64,000 nucleotides of DNA, from contig NW_027480480.1 of assembly GCF_051401765.1 (NCBI RefSeq), positions 496,001 through 560,000 of the forward strand, read 5' to 3'. A program made the translations under genes and the position numbers. Under the pieces are notes generated by a model. That model saw only the letters and a list, made by a program, of their open reading frames with translations, made no database searches and was not told the DNA's origin. Positions within the stretch are counted from its first letter, which is position 1. Each line of letters opens with the position of its first letter. This document shows, in pieces, positions 1 to 12,140 of the stretch. Origin of the DNA: Calliopsis andreniformis. Its lineage: Eukaryota > Arthropoda > Insecta > Hymenoptera > Andrenidae.

Positions 1-640
1 GGGTTGAGGATTGAGTATAGAGGATTGAAGTTTGAGGATTGAGGATTGAGGATTGAGGATCGAGGATTGAAAATTGAGGATTGGGGACTGAGTGTTGAGG
101 GTTGAGTGATGAGAATTGATGTTTGTGGAAAGAAATTTGAAGATTGCAGATTGAGTATTCAGTATTGAAAGCTGTGAATTGATAATATTCTATTGAGCAT
201 TGAGGATTGACGTCTGATTGTTCAGGTCTGAGGTCTGAAGATTGAGGATTCAGGATTGAGGATTCAGGATTGAGGTTTGATGGCTGAGGATTGAGGATTG
301 AGGACTGAGGCATGAGGATTGAGGATTGAGTATTGAGGATTGAGGATTGAGGGTTGAGGATTGAGGATTGGGGATTGAAAATTGAGTATTGAGGATTGAT
401 GATTGAGGATTGGGTGTGGAGGATTGAAGAATGAGGATTGAGGGCTGAGGATTGTGGATTGAGCATTGAGGATTGACGATTGGGTATTGAGGATTGTAGA
501 TTGTGCATTGAGGATTGAAGATTGAGGGTTGTGGATTGGGGTTTGAGGACTGAGGATTGAGGATTTAAGATTGAGTATTGAGGATTGAAGGTTGAGGATT
601 GAGGTCTGTGGATTGAGGATTGAGGATTGAGAATTGAGGA
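1..640. repeat. Duplicated segment, partner of 11501-12140
   Basis: The segment matches the partner at a constant offset of 11500 bp. It includes an A2 landmark (core 172), the ATGAGG-type unit near 310 and the GGTCTGTGG variant near 603. A few private substitutions separate the two copies, for example GGGTGTGG at 413 against GGGTGTTG. The window begins inside this copy. Confidence 0.8.
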
Positions 641-1819
641 TTGAGGATTGAGGATTGAAGTTTGAGGATTGAGGTCTGAGGATTGAGGATTGAGGATTGA
701 AGATTGAGGATTGGGTGTTGAGGATTGAAGAATGAGGATTGAGGGATGAGGATTGTGGATTGCGGATTGAAGATTGACGATTGGGTATTGAGGATTGAAG
801 AATGAGGATTGAGGATTGAGGATTGAGGATTGAGAATTGAGGATTGAGGATTGAGGACTGAAGATTGAGGATTGGGTATTGAAGATTGAGTATTGAGGAT
901 TGAAGATTGAGGATTGAGGATTGAGGATTGAGGATCGAGTGTTGAAGATTGAGGATTGGGGACTGAGTGTTGAGGGTTGAATGATGAGAATTGATGTTTG
1001 TGGATAGAGACATGAAGATTGCAAATTGAGTATTGAGTATTGATAACTGTGAATTGATTATATTCTATTGATAATTGAGAATTGACAACTGATTGTTGAG
1101 GACTGAGTTCTGAAGGTTGAGGTTTCAGGATTGAGGGTTCAGGTTTGAGTTTTGAGGACTGTGGATTGAGGATTGTGGATCGAGGATTGAGGTTTGAGGA
1201 TTGAGGATTGAGGATTGAAGATTGAGGATTGAAAATAGAGTATTGAGGATTGAAGATCGAGGATTGAGAATTGAGGATTGAGGATTGTGTGTTGAAGATT
1301 GAGGATTGGGGACTGAGTGTTGAGGGTTGAATGATGAGAATTGATGTTTGTGGATAGATACTTGAAGATTGCAGATTGAGTATTGAGTATTGAAAACTGT
1401 GAATTGATTATATTCTATTGATAATTGAGAATTGACAACTGATTGTTGAGGACTGAGTTCTGAAGGTTGAGGATTCAGGATTGAGGATTCAGGTTTGAGT
1501 TTTGAGGACTGAGGATTGATGACTGAGGATCGAGGATTGAGGATTGAGGATTGAGGATTGAGGATTGAAGATTGAGGATTGAGGATTGAGGATTGAAGAC
1601 TGAGGATTGGGTATTGAGCACTGAACATTGAGGATTGAGGGTTGAGGATTGAGGATTGAGGATTGACGATTGAGGATTGAGGAATGAGGATGAGGGCTGA
1701 GGGTTGGGGATTCAGGGTTGAGGTCTGAGGACTGAGGATTGAGGATTGAGAATTGAGGATTGAGGATTGAAAATTGAAGACTGAGGATTGGGTATTGAGT
1801 ATTGAAGCCTGACGATTGA
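641..1819. repeat. Heptamer array with two A3 landmarks
   Basis: A cores at 1047 and 1397 are only 350 bp apart, the same close pair that recurs at 25601/25951 and 56924/57274. The rest is ordinary GGATTGA variants. No gene or non-repeat sequence is seen. Confidence 0.75.
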
Positions 1820-2418
1820 GGATTGAGAATTGAGGATTGAGGATTGAGGATGGAGTGTTGAAGATTGAGTATTGAGGATTGATGATTGAGGATTGAGGAT
1901 TGAGGATTGAGGATTGAGTGTTGAGTGTTGAGGTTTGAGTGTTGAATCCTGAGAATTCAGGATATTCTATTGAGTATTTAGAATTTAGGATAGATGGTTG
2001 AGTATTGAGGATTGAGGATTGAGGATTGAGGATTGAGTATTGAGGATTGAGGATTGAGGATTGAAGATTGAGGATTAAGGATTGAGGATTGAGGAATGAA
2101 GATTGAGGATTGGGTGTTGAGGATTGAAGAATGAGGATTGAGGATTGAGGATTGAGGATCGAGTGTTGAAGATTGTGGATTGGGGACTGAGTGTTGAGGG
2201 TTGAATGATGAGAATTGACGTTTGTGGATAGAGATTTGATGATTGCAGATTGAGTATTGAGTATTGAAAACTGTGAATTGACTATATTCTATTGATAATT
2301 GAGAATTGACAACTGATTGTTGAGGACTCAGTTCTGAAGGTTGAGGATTCAGGATTGAGGATTCAGGTTTGAGCTTTGAGGACTGAGGATTGAGGATTGA
2401 GGATCGAGGATTGAGGAT
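1820..2418. repeat. Duplicated segment, partner of 28843-29441
   Basis: It carries a B1 inverted repeat and an A landmark whose surroundings match 28843-29441 at an unchanged offset of 27023 bp. Only scattered substitutions separate the copies, for example GGGTGTTG against GGGAGTTG. This is the longest-distance match I traced across the window. Confidence 0.78.
1946..1963. repeat. Landmark B inverted repeat, subtype B1
   Basis: Perfect 7-bp arms ATCCTGA and TCAGGAT around the loop GAAT, with an EcoRI-type GAATTC across loop and arm. It is preceded by GTGTTGAGGTTTGAGTGTTG and followed by ATTCTATTGAGTATTTA. This copy shares its surroundings with the one at 28969. Confidence 0.85.
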
Positions 2419-2629
2419 TGAGGATTGAGGATTGAGGATTGAAGATTGAGATTTGGGTATTGCGGATTGAACATTGATGATTGAGGATTGAGGATTCAGG
2501 ATTGAGGATTGAGGACAGAAGATTGAATATTGATGATTGAAGATTGAGGATTGAGGATTGATGGTTGTGGATTGAGGACGAGGACTGAGAGCTGAGTATT
2601 GATGTTTGTGGTCTGAGGATTGAGGATTG

Positions 2630-3290
2630 AGGTTTGAGAATTGAGGATTGAGGATTGAGGATTGAAGTTTGAGGATTGGGTATTGAGGATTGAAGGATGA
2701 GGATTGAGGATTCAGGATTGAGGATTGAAGATTGAGTATTGAGGATTGGAGCCCGACGATTGAGGAATTAGGATTGAGGATTGCGGATTGAGGACGGAGG
2801 ATTGAAGATTGAGCATTGAGGATTGAAGATTGAGTTTTGAGGTCTGAGGACTGAGGATTGGGGATTGAGTATTGAGGATTGAGGATTGAGGATTGAGGAT
2901 TGAAGATTGAGGATTGGGTATTGCGGATTGAACATTGAGGATTGAGGATTGAGGATTGAGGATTGAGGATTAAGGACTGAAGATTGAATATTGATGATTG
3001 AAGATTGAGGATTGAGGATTGATTGTTGTGGATTGAGGACGAGGACTGAGGGTTGAGTATTGATGTTTAAGGTCTGAGGATTGAGGATTAAGGATTGAGA
3101 ATTGAGGATGGAGGATTGAGGATTGAAGATTGAGGATTGCGTATTGAGGATTGAAGAATGAGGATTAAGGATTGAGGATTGAGGATTGAGGATTGAAGAC
3201 TGAGTATTGATGATTGATGGTTGAGGATTGAGGATTGAGGATTGAGGATTGAGGATTGAGGATGGAGGATTGAGGATTGAAGATTGAGTA
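2630..3290. repeat. Duplicated segment, partner of 5385-6045
   Basis: Rare variants occur in the same order in both: GAAGGATGAGG, GGAGCCCGACG (2749 and 5504) and TTGTGGATTGAGGACGAGG. The offset is 2755 bp. Private differences include GGAATTAGG here against GGAATGAGG there. Confidence 0.78.
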
Positions 3291-5384
3291 TTGAGGATTG
3301 ATGATTGAGGATTGAGGATTGAAGATTGAGGATTGAGGATTGATAATTGAGGATTGAGGGTGAGGTCTGAGGGTTGAGGATTGAGGTTTGAGGGCTGAGG
3401 ACTGAGGACTGAGGATTGAGGATTGAGAATTGAGGATTGAGGATTGAAGATTGAGTATGGAGGACTGAAGATTGAGGATTGAGGATTGATAATTGAGGAT
3501 TGAGAATGAGGTCTGAGGGTTGAGGATTGAGGTTTGGGGGCTGAGTACTGAGAATTGAGGATTGAGGATTGAGGATTGAAGATTGAGTATTGAGGATTGA
3601 TGCCTGACGATGGAGGATTGAGGATTGAGTGTTGTGGATTGAGGATGAAGGATTGAAGATTGAGTATTGAGGATTGAAGATCGAGGATTGAGGATTGAGG
3701 ATTGAGGATTGAGTGTTGAAGATTGAGGATTGGGGACTGAGTGTTGAGGGTTGAATGATGAGGATTGATGTTTGTGGATAGAGATTTGAAGATTGCAGAT
3801 TGAGTATTGAGTATTGAAAACTGTGAATTGATTATATTCTCTTGAGGATTGAGAATTGACAGCTGATTATTGAGGACTGAGTTCTCAAGGTTGAGGATTC
3901 AGGATTGAGGATTCAGCTTTGTGTTTTGAGGACTGTGGATTGAGGATTGAGGATTGAGGATTCAGGATTGAGGATTGAGGATTGAAGACTGAGTATTGAG
4001 GATTGAAGCCTGACGATTGAGGATTGAGGATTGAGGATTGAGGATTGAGGACGGAGGATTGAAGATTGAGTATTGGGGATTGAAGTTTGAGGTTTGAGAA
4101 TTGAGTATTGAGGATTGAGGATTGAGTATTGAGGATTGAGGATTGAGGATTGAGGTTTGAGGATTGAAGAATGAGGATTGAGGATTGAGGATTGAGGATT
4201 GAGAATTGAGTATGAGGACTGAGGATTGAGGATTGAGGATTGAGGATTGAGGATTGAGGATTGAAGATTGTGTATTGTGGATTGAGGATTGAGCATTGAG
4301 GATGCGGGCTGGTGGTTGAGGGTTAAGGTTTGAGTATTGAATCCTGAGAATTCCGGATATTCTATTGAGTATTGAGAATTGAGTATTGATAGTTGAGTAT
4401 TGAGGATTGAGGTTTGAGTATTGAGGATTGAGGATTGAGTATTGAAGACTGAATATTGATGATTGTAGATTGAGGATCGAGGATTGAGGGTTGTGGATTG
4501 AGGACGAGGACTGAGGGTTGAGTGTTAATGTTTGAGGTCTGTAGATTGAGGATTGAGGATTGAGAATTGAGGATTTAGGATTGAGGATTGAAGATTGCGG
4601 ATTGGGTGTTGAGGATTGAAGATTGAGGATTGGGTGTTGAGGATTGAGCATTGAGGGTTGAGGATTGAGGATTGAGGATTGAGGATTGAGGATTGGGTAT
4701 TGAGGATTGTAGAATGAGGATTGAGGATTGAGGATTGAGGATTGAGGATTGAGGATTGAAGACTGAGTATTGAGGATTGAATACTGAGGATTGAGGATTG
4801 AGGATTGAGGATTGAGTATTGAGGATTGAGGATTGAGTATAGAGGATTGAAGAATGAGGATTGAGGATTGAGTATTGAGGATTGAGGATTGAAGATTGAG
4901 TATTGAGGATTGAAGATTGAGGATTGAGTATTGAGGAATGAGGATTGAGAATTGAGGATTGAGGATTGAGGATAGAAGATTGAGTATTGAGGGTTGAAGA
5001 TTGGGGATTGAGGATTGATAATTGAGGACTGAGGATGAGGTCTGATGGTTGAGGATTGAGGTTTGAGGGCTGAGGACAGGGAATTGCGGATTGAGGATTG
5101 AGAATGAGGGCTGAGGGTTGAGGATTGATGTTTGAGGACTGAGGACTGAGGATTGAGGATAGAGAATTGAGGATTGAGGATTGAGGATTGAAGATTGAAT
5201 ATTGATGATTGAAGATTGAAGACTGAGGATTGATTGTTGTGGATTGAGGACGAGGACTGAGGGTTGAGTATTGATGTTTGAGGTCTGAGGATTGAGGATT
5301 GAGGATTGAGGATTGAGGATTGAGGATGAGGGCTGAGGGTTGAGGGTTGAGGTTTGATGACTAAGGACTGAGGATTGAGGTTTG
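3291..5384. repeat. Diverged heptamer array, few landmarks
   Basis: Holds the A core at 3821 and the mutated B copy at 4341. The remainder is GGATTGA variants with several short irregular units (GGATGAGGTCTGAGG-type runs at about 3360, 3510 and 5035). I see nothing else in it. Confidence 0.7.
4341..4358. repeat. Landmark B inverted repeat, subtype B2, one arm mismatch
   Basis: The left arm is intact, but the right arm reads TCCGGAT, which breaks one of the seven pairs and destroys symmetry. It is the only one of the 15 B copies with a broken stem. It lies in the diverged left part of the window and has no landmark C upstream. Confidence 0.8.
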
Positions 5385-6045
5385 AGAATTGAGGATTGAG
5401 GATTGAGGATTGAGGATTGAAGTTTGAGGATTGGGTATTGAGGATTGAAGGATGAGGATTGAGGATTCAGGATTGAGGATTGAAGATTGAGTATTGAGGA
5501 TTGGAGCCCGACGATTGAGGAATGAGGATTGAGGATTGCGGATTGAGGACGGAGGATTGAAGATTGAGCATTGAGGATTGAAGATTGAGTTTTGAGGTCT
5601 GAGGACTGAGGATTGGGGATTGAGTATTGAGGATTGAGGATTGAGGATTGAGGATTGAAGATTGAGGATTGGGTATTGCGGATTGAACATTGAGGATTGA
5701 GGATTGAGGATTGAGGATTGAGGATTAAGGACTGAAGATTGAATATTGATGATTGAAGATTGAGGATTGAGGATTGATTGTTGTGGATTGAGGACGAGGA
5801 CTGAGGGTTGAGTATTGATGTTTAAGGTCTGAGGATTGAGGATTAAGGATTGAGAATTGAGGATGGAGGATTGAGGATTGAAGATTGAGGATTGCGTATT
5901 GAGGATTGAAGGATGAGGATTGAGGATTGAGGATTGAGGATTGAGGATTGAAGACTGAGTATTGATGATTGATGGTTGAGGATTGAGGATTGAGGATTGA
6001 GGATTGAGGATTGAGGATGGAGGATTGAGGATTGAAGATTGTGTA
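5385..6045. repeat. Duplicated segment, partner of 2630-3290
   Basis: Right-hand copy at a 2755-bp offset, ending where GATTGTGTATTG replaces the partner's GATTGAGTATTG. It lies inside the longest minus-strand open frame (5361-7115), which encodes only the SILNPQS-type heptapeptide. Confidence 0.75.
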
Positions 6046-6289
6046 TTGAGGATTGATGATTGAGGATTGAGGATTGAGGATTGAGGATTGAGGATTGAAG
6101 ATTGAGGTTTGGGGATTGAGGATCGACGATTGGGGATTGAGTATTGAGGATTGAGAATTGAGGATTGATTATTGAAAATTGAGTATTGAGGATTGAAGAT
6201 TGAGGATTGAGGATTGAGTATTGAGGATTGAGGATGAGGGATGATGGTTGAGGGTTGAGGTTTGAGAACTGAGGACTGAGGATTGAGCA

Positions 6290-6915
6290 TTGAGAATTGA
6301 GGATTGAGGATTGAGGATTGAAGATTGAGGATTGGGTATTGAGGATTGAAGGATGAGGATTGAGGATTGAGGATTGAGGATTGAGGATTGAAGATTGAGT
6401 ATTGAGGAGTGAAGCCTAACGATTGAGGATTGAGGATTGAGGATTGAGGATTGAGGACGGAGGATTGAAGATTGAGTATTGAGGATTGAAGATTGAGTTT
6501 TGAGGTTTGAGGACTGAGGATTGAGGATTGAGTATTGAGGATTGAAGACTGAGTATTGATGATTGATGGTTGAGGATTGAGGATTGAGGATTGAGGATTG
6601 AGGATTGAGGATGGGGGATTGAGGATTGAGGATTGAAGATTGAGGATTGGGTATTGAGGATTGAAGGATGAGGATTGAGGATTGAGGATTGAGGACTGAG
6701 GATTGAAGATTGAGTATTGAGGATTGAAGCCTAACGGTTGAGGATTGAGGATTGAGGATTGAGTATTGAGGACGGTGGATTGAAGATTGAGTATTGAGGA
6801 TTGAAGATTGAGTTTTGAGGTTTGAGGACTGAGGATTGAGGATTGAGTATTGAGGGTTGAGGATTGAGGATTGAGGATTGAGGATTGAAGATTGAGGATT
6901 GGGTATTGCGGATTG
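6290..6915. repeat. 315-bp tandem duplication
   Basis: The run GAAGGATGAGG ... GAAGCCTAACG ... ACGG(A/T)GGATTGAAG occurs twice, with GAAGCC at 6411 and 6726. The 315-bp spacing is exactly 45 heptamers. The second copy has GGTTG where the first has GATTG after CTAAC. Confidence 0.72.
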
Positions 6916-9900
6916 AACATTGAGGATTGAGGATTGAGGATTGAGGATTGAGGATTGAGGACTGAATATTGAATATTGATGATTGAAGATTGAGGATTGA
7001 GGATTGATTGTTGTGGATTGAGGACGAGGACTGAGGGTTGAGTATTGAGGGTTGAGGATTGAGGATTGAGGATTGAGGATTGAAGATTGAGGATTGGGTA
7101 TTGCGGATTGAACATTGAGGATTGAAGATTGAGTATTGAGGATTGAAGATTGAGTTTTGAGGTTTGAGGACTGAGGATTGAGGATTGAGTGTTGAGGATT
7201 GAGGATTAAGGATTGAGAGTTGAGGATTGAGGATTGAGGATTGAAGATTGAGGATTGTGTATTGAGGATTGAAGAATGAGGATTGAGGATTGAGGATTGA
7301 GGATTGAGGATTGAAGACTGAGTATTGATGATTGAAGGTTGAGGATTGAGGATTGATGATTGAGGATTGAGGATTGAGGATTGAGGATTGAAGATTGAGT
7401 ATTGAGGATTGAAGATTGAGGATTGAGGATTGAGGATTGAGGATTGAGGATTGAGAATTGAGGATTCAGGATTGAGGATTGAAGATTGAGGACTGGGTAT
7501 TGAGGGTTGAAGAATCAGGATTGAGGATTGAGGATTGAGGATTGAGGATTGAGGATTGAAGACTGAGTATTGAGGATTGAAGGTTGGGGATTGAGGATTC
7601 AGGATTAAGGTTTGAGGACTGAGGATTGAGGATTGAGGACTGAGGATTGAGGATTCAGTATTGAGGATTGAAGATTGAGGATTGGGTATTGCGTATTGAA
7701 CATTGAGGATTGAGGATTGAGGATTGAGGACTGAGGATCGAGGACTGAGGATTGAGGATTGAAGATTGAGGATTGGGGACTGAGGATTGAAGATCGAGGA
7801 TTGAGGATTGAGGACTGAGGATTGAGGATTGAGGATTGAGGATTGAGGATTGAGGATTGAGGATTGAGGATGAGGGCTGAGGGCTGAGGATTGAGGTTTG
7901 AGGACTAAGGACTGGGGATTGAGGTTTGAGAATTGAGGATTGAGGATTGAGGATTGAAGATTGAGGATTGGGTATTGAGGATTGAAGTATGAGGATTGAG
8001 GATTCAGGATTGAGGATTGAAGATTGAGTAATGAGGATTGGAGCCTGACGATTGAGGATTGAGGATTGAGGATTGAGTGTTGAAGATTGAGAATTGGGGA
8101 CTGAGTGTTGCGGGTTGAATGATGAGGATTGATGTTTGTGGATAGAGATTTGAAGATTGCAGATTGAGTATTGAGTATTGAAAACTGTGAATTGATTATA
8201 TACTCTTGAGGATTGAGAATTGACAGCTGATTATTGAGGACTGAGTTCTGAAGGTTGAGGATTCAGGATTGAGGATTCAGGATTGAGGATTCAGCTTTGT
8301 GTTTTGAGGACTGAGGATTCAGGATTGAGGATTGAGGATTGAGGATTGAGGATTGAAGATTGAGGACTGATAGTTGAGTATTGAGGACTAAAGGCTGAGG
8401 ATTGAAGATTGAGTATTGAGGATTCAGAGTTGAGGTTTGAGGACTGAGGATTGAGGATTGAACATTGAGTATTGAGGACTGAAGGTTGAGGATTGAGGAT
8501 TGATAATTGAGGATTGAGGGTGAGGTCTGATGGTTGAGGATTGAGGTTTGAGGGCTGAGGACTGAGAATTGAGGATTGAGGATTCAGAATGAGGGCTGAG
8601 GGTTGAGGATTGAGGTTTGAGGACTGAGGACTGAGGATTGAGGATTGAGAATTGAGGATTGAGGATTGAGGTCTGAGGATTGAGGATTGAGGATTGAGGG
8701 TTGAAGATTGAGTATTGAGGATTGAAGATAGAGGATTGAGGTCTGAGGATTGAGGATTGAGGATTGAAGATTGAGGATTGGGTGTTGAGGATTGAAGAAT
8801 GAGGATTGAGGGATGAGGATTGTGGATTGCGGATTGAAGATTGACGATTGGGTATTGAGGATTGAAGAATGAGGATTGAGATTTGAGGACTGAGGATTGA
8901 GAATTGAGGATTGAGGATTGAGGACTGAAGATTGAGGATTGGGTATTGAGGATTGTACAATGAGGATTGAGGATTGAGGACTGAGGATTGAGGATTGAGG
9001 ATTGAAGATTGAGTATTGAGGATTGAAAATTGAGGATTCAGGGTTGAGGGTTGAGGATTGAGGATTGAGGATTGAGTATAGAGGATTGAAGTTTGAGGAT
9101 TGAGGATTGAGGATTGAGGATTGAGGATTGAAAATTGAGGATTGGGGACTGAGTGTTGAGGGTTGAGTGATGAGAATTGATGTTTGTGGCAGGAAATTTG
9201 AAGATGGCAGATTGAGTATTGAGTATTGAAAGCTGTGAATTGATAATATTCTATTGAGCATTGAGGATTGACGTCTGATTGTTCAGGTCTGAGGTCTGAA
9301 GATTGAGGATTCAGGATTGAGGATTCAGGATTGAGGTTTGATGACTGAGGATTGAGGATTGAGGACTGAGGCATGAGGATTGAGGATTGAGGATTGAGGA
9401 TTGAGGATTGGAAATTGAGTATTGAGGATTGAAGCCTGACGATTGAGGATTGAGGATACAGGATTGAGGATTGAGGACGGAGGATTGAAGATTGAGTATT
9501 GAGGATTGAAGATTGAGGTTTGAGGAATGAGTATTGAGGATTGAGGAATGAGTATTGAGGATTGAGGATTGAGGATTGAGGATTGAAGACGGAGGATTGA
9601 AGATTGAGTATTGAGGATTGAAGGTTGAGGTTTGAGCATTGAGTATTTATGATTGAGGATTGAGTATTGAGGATTGAGAATTGAGGATTGAGGATTGAGG
9701 ATTGAGGATTGAAGAATGAGGATTAAGGATTGAGGATTGGGGATTGAGGATCTAGGATTGGAGATTGATTATTGAGGATTGAAGATTGAGGATTGAGGAT
9801 TGAGGATTGAGGATTGAGAATTGAGTATGAGGACTGAGGGTTGAGGATTGAGGACTGAGGATTGGGGATTGAGGATTGAATATTGAGTATTGAGGATTGA

Positions 9901-10837
9901 AGATTGAGGATTGAGGATTCAAGATTGAGGATTGGGTATTGAGGATTGTAGAATGAGGTTTGAGGATTAGGATTGAGGACTGAGGATTGAAGATTGAGTA
10001 TTGAGGATTGAAGACTGACGATTGAGGATTGAGGATTGAGGATTGAGGATTGAGGATTGAAGATTGAAAATTGAGGATTGAGGATTGAGGATTCAGGATT
10101 GAGGATTGAGGATTGAGTATTGAGGATTGAAGATTGAGGATTGAGAATTGAGGATTGAGGATTGATGATTGAAGATTGAGGATTGGGGACTGTGTGTTGA
10201 GGGTTGAGTGAAGAGAGTTGATGTTTGTGGATAGAAATTTGAAGATTGCAGATTGAGTATTGAGTATTGAAAACTGTGAATTGATGATATTCTATTGAGG
10301 ATTGAGGATTGACACCTGATTGTTCAGGTCTGAGGGCTGAAGGTTGAGGATTCAGGATTGAGGATTCAGAATTGAGGTTTGAGGACTCAAGATTGAGGAT
10401 TGAAGATTGAGGATTGGGGATTGAGGATTGAGGATTGAAGATTGAGGATTGGGTATTGAGGATTGAAGAATGAGTATTGAGGTTTGAGGATTGAGGATTG
10501 AGGATTGAGGATTGAAGATTGAGTATTGAGGATTGAAGATTGAGGATTGAGGTCTGAGGATTGAGGATTGAGGATTGAGGATTGAGGATTGAGTATTGAG
10601 GATTGAAGATTGAGGATTGAGGTCTGAGGATTGAGGATTGAGGATTGAGGATTGAAGATTGAGGATTGGCTGTTGAGGATTGAAGAATGAGGATTGAGGG
10701 ATGAGGATTGTGGATTGCGGAATGAAGATTGACGATTGGGTATTGAGGATTGAAGAATGAGGATTGAGGATTGAGGACTGAGGATTGAGAATTGAGGATT
10801 GAGGATTGAGGATTGAAGATTGAGGATTGGGTATTGA
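6916..10837. repeat. Diverged heptamer array
   Basis: Contains A cores at 8185, 9233 and 10274, a lone landmark C at 9748 and one perfect A1 inverted repeat at 10314. Between 6916 and 8100 there is no landmark of any type, only GGATTGA variants. No gene or unique sequence is seen. Confidence 0.7.
10314..10329. repeat. A1 inverted repeat ACCTGA-TTGT-TCAGGT (representative copy)
   Basis: This is a perfect 6-bp stem with a 4-base loop, about 40 bp after the A core in subtype A1. Other perfect copies start at 18157, 20922, 31812 (loop ATGT in these three), 38733, 49028, 52818, 59881 and 63515. The A1 copies near 13.6, 14.1, 15.4, 24.1, 35.0 and 53.4 kb carry one arm substitution. The inner CCTGA-N4-TCAGG architecture is the same as in the landmark B inverted repeat. 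Function unknown. Confidence 0.75.
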
Positions 10838-11820
10838 GGATTGTACAATGAGGATTGAGGATTAAGGACTGAGGATTGAGGATTGAGGATTGAAGATTGA
10901 GTATTGAGGATTGAAAATTGAGGATTGAGGGTTGAGGATTAAGGATTGGGGATTGAAAATTGAGTATTGAGTATTGAAGATTAAGGATTGTGTGTTGAGT
11001 ATTGAAGAATGATGATTGAGGGCTGAGGATTGTGGATTGAGCATTGAAGATTGAGGATTGGGTATTGAGGATTGCAGATTGTGAATTGAGGGTTGAAGAT
11101 TGAGGGTTGTGGATTGAGGTTTGAGGACTGAGGATTGAGGATTGAAGATTGAGTATCGAGGATTGAAGATTGAGGATTTAGGATTGATAATTGAGGTTTG
11201 AGGGTGAGGTCTGAGGGTTGAGGATTGAGGTTTGAGGGCTGAGGACTGAGAATTGAGGATTGAGGATTGAGAATGAGGGCTCAGGGTTGAGGATTGAGTT
11301 TTGAGGAATGAGGACTGAGGATTGAGGATTGAGAATTGAGGATTGAGGATTGAGGATTGAGGATTGAAGATTGAGGATTGGGTATTGAGGATTGTAGAAT
11401 GAGGATTGAGGATTGAGGACTGAGGATTGAGGATTGAGGATTGAAGATTGAGTATTGAGGATTGAAAATTGAGGATTGAGTGTTGAGGGTTGAGGATTGA
11501 GGATTGAGGATTGAGTATAGAGGATTGAAGTTTGAGGATTGAGGATTGAGGATTGAGGATCGAGGATTGAAAATTGAGGATTGGGGACTGAGTGTTGAGG
11601 GTTGAGTGATGAGAATTGATGTTTGTGGAAAGAAATTTGAAGATTGCAGATTGAGTATTGAGTATTGAAAGCTGTGAATTGATAATATTCTATTGAGTAT
11701 TGAGGATTGACGTCTGATTGTTCAGGTCTGAGGTCTGAAGATTGAGGATTCAGGATTGAGGATTCAGGATTGAGGTTTGATGACTGAGGATTGAGGATTG
11801 AGGACTGAGGCATGAGGATT
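10838..11820. repeat. Partial copy of the ~1.4 kb module
   Basis: From TACAATGAGG at 10844 to the A2 core at 11672 is 828 bp, the same distance as in the module copy at 26641. The order of rare variants (GGATTAAGGACTGAGG, GTATCGAGG, the GGGTGAGGTCTGAGG run) also agrees. Similarity stops near 11.82 kb, before the second A core of the module. Confidence 0.75.
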
Positions 11821-12140
11821 GAGGATTGAGTATTGAGGATTGAGGATTGAGGGTTGAGGATTGAGGATTGGGGATTGAAAATTGAGTATTGAGGATTGAT
11901 GATTGAGGATTGGGTGTTGAGGATTCAAGAATGAGGATTGAGGGCTGAGGATTGTGGATTGAGCATTGAGGATTGACGATTGGGTATTGAGGATTGTAGA
12001 TTGTGCATTGAGGATTGAAGATTGAGGGTTGTGGATTGAGGTTTGAGGACTGAGGATTGAGGATTCAAGATTGAGTATTGAGGATTGAAGGTTGAGGATT
12101 GAGGTCTGTGGATTGAGGATTGAGGATTGAGAATTGAGGA
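11501..12140. repeat. Duplicated segment, partner of 1-640
   Basis: Matches the left edge of the window at an offset of 11500 bp. It overlaps the end of the partial module, so two different higher-order units are joined here. Confidence 0.78.

Noticed and set aside
118..290. Landmark A as a degenerate transposon or a retained coding sequence
   Set aside because: It keeps the 7-bp rhythm through most of its length, has no terminal repeats or target-site duplications and encodes nothing beyond the heptapeptide pattern. It is better explained as diverged heptamers frozen in order.
1946..1963. Rho-independent terminator at the landmark B inverted repeat
   Set aside because: The stem is short and AT/GC mixed, no T-run follows, and there is no upstream gene to terminate.
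3821..3860. Bacterial-type promoter in landmark A (TTGACA and TATATT-like strings)
   Set aside because: The strings arise from heptamer variants, spacing is not conserved between subtypes and no gene lies downstream.
5361..7115. A 584-residue protein of SILNPQS repeats, and dozens of similar minus-strand reading frames
   Set aside because: All three minus frames are open because the repeat has no stop in that direction. Starts are chance ATGs at variant heptamers, frames overlap in different phases with the same peptide, and copies differ by indels that are not multiples of three.
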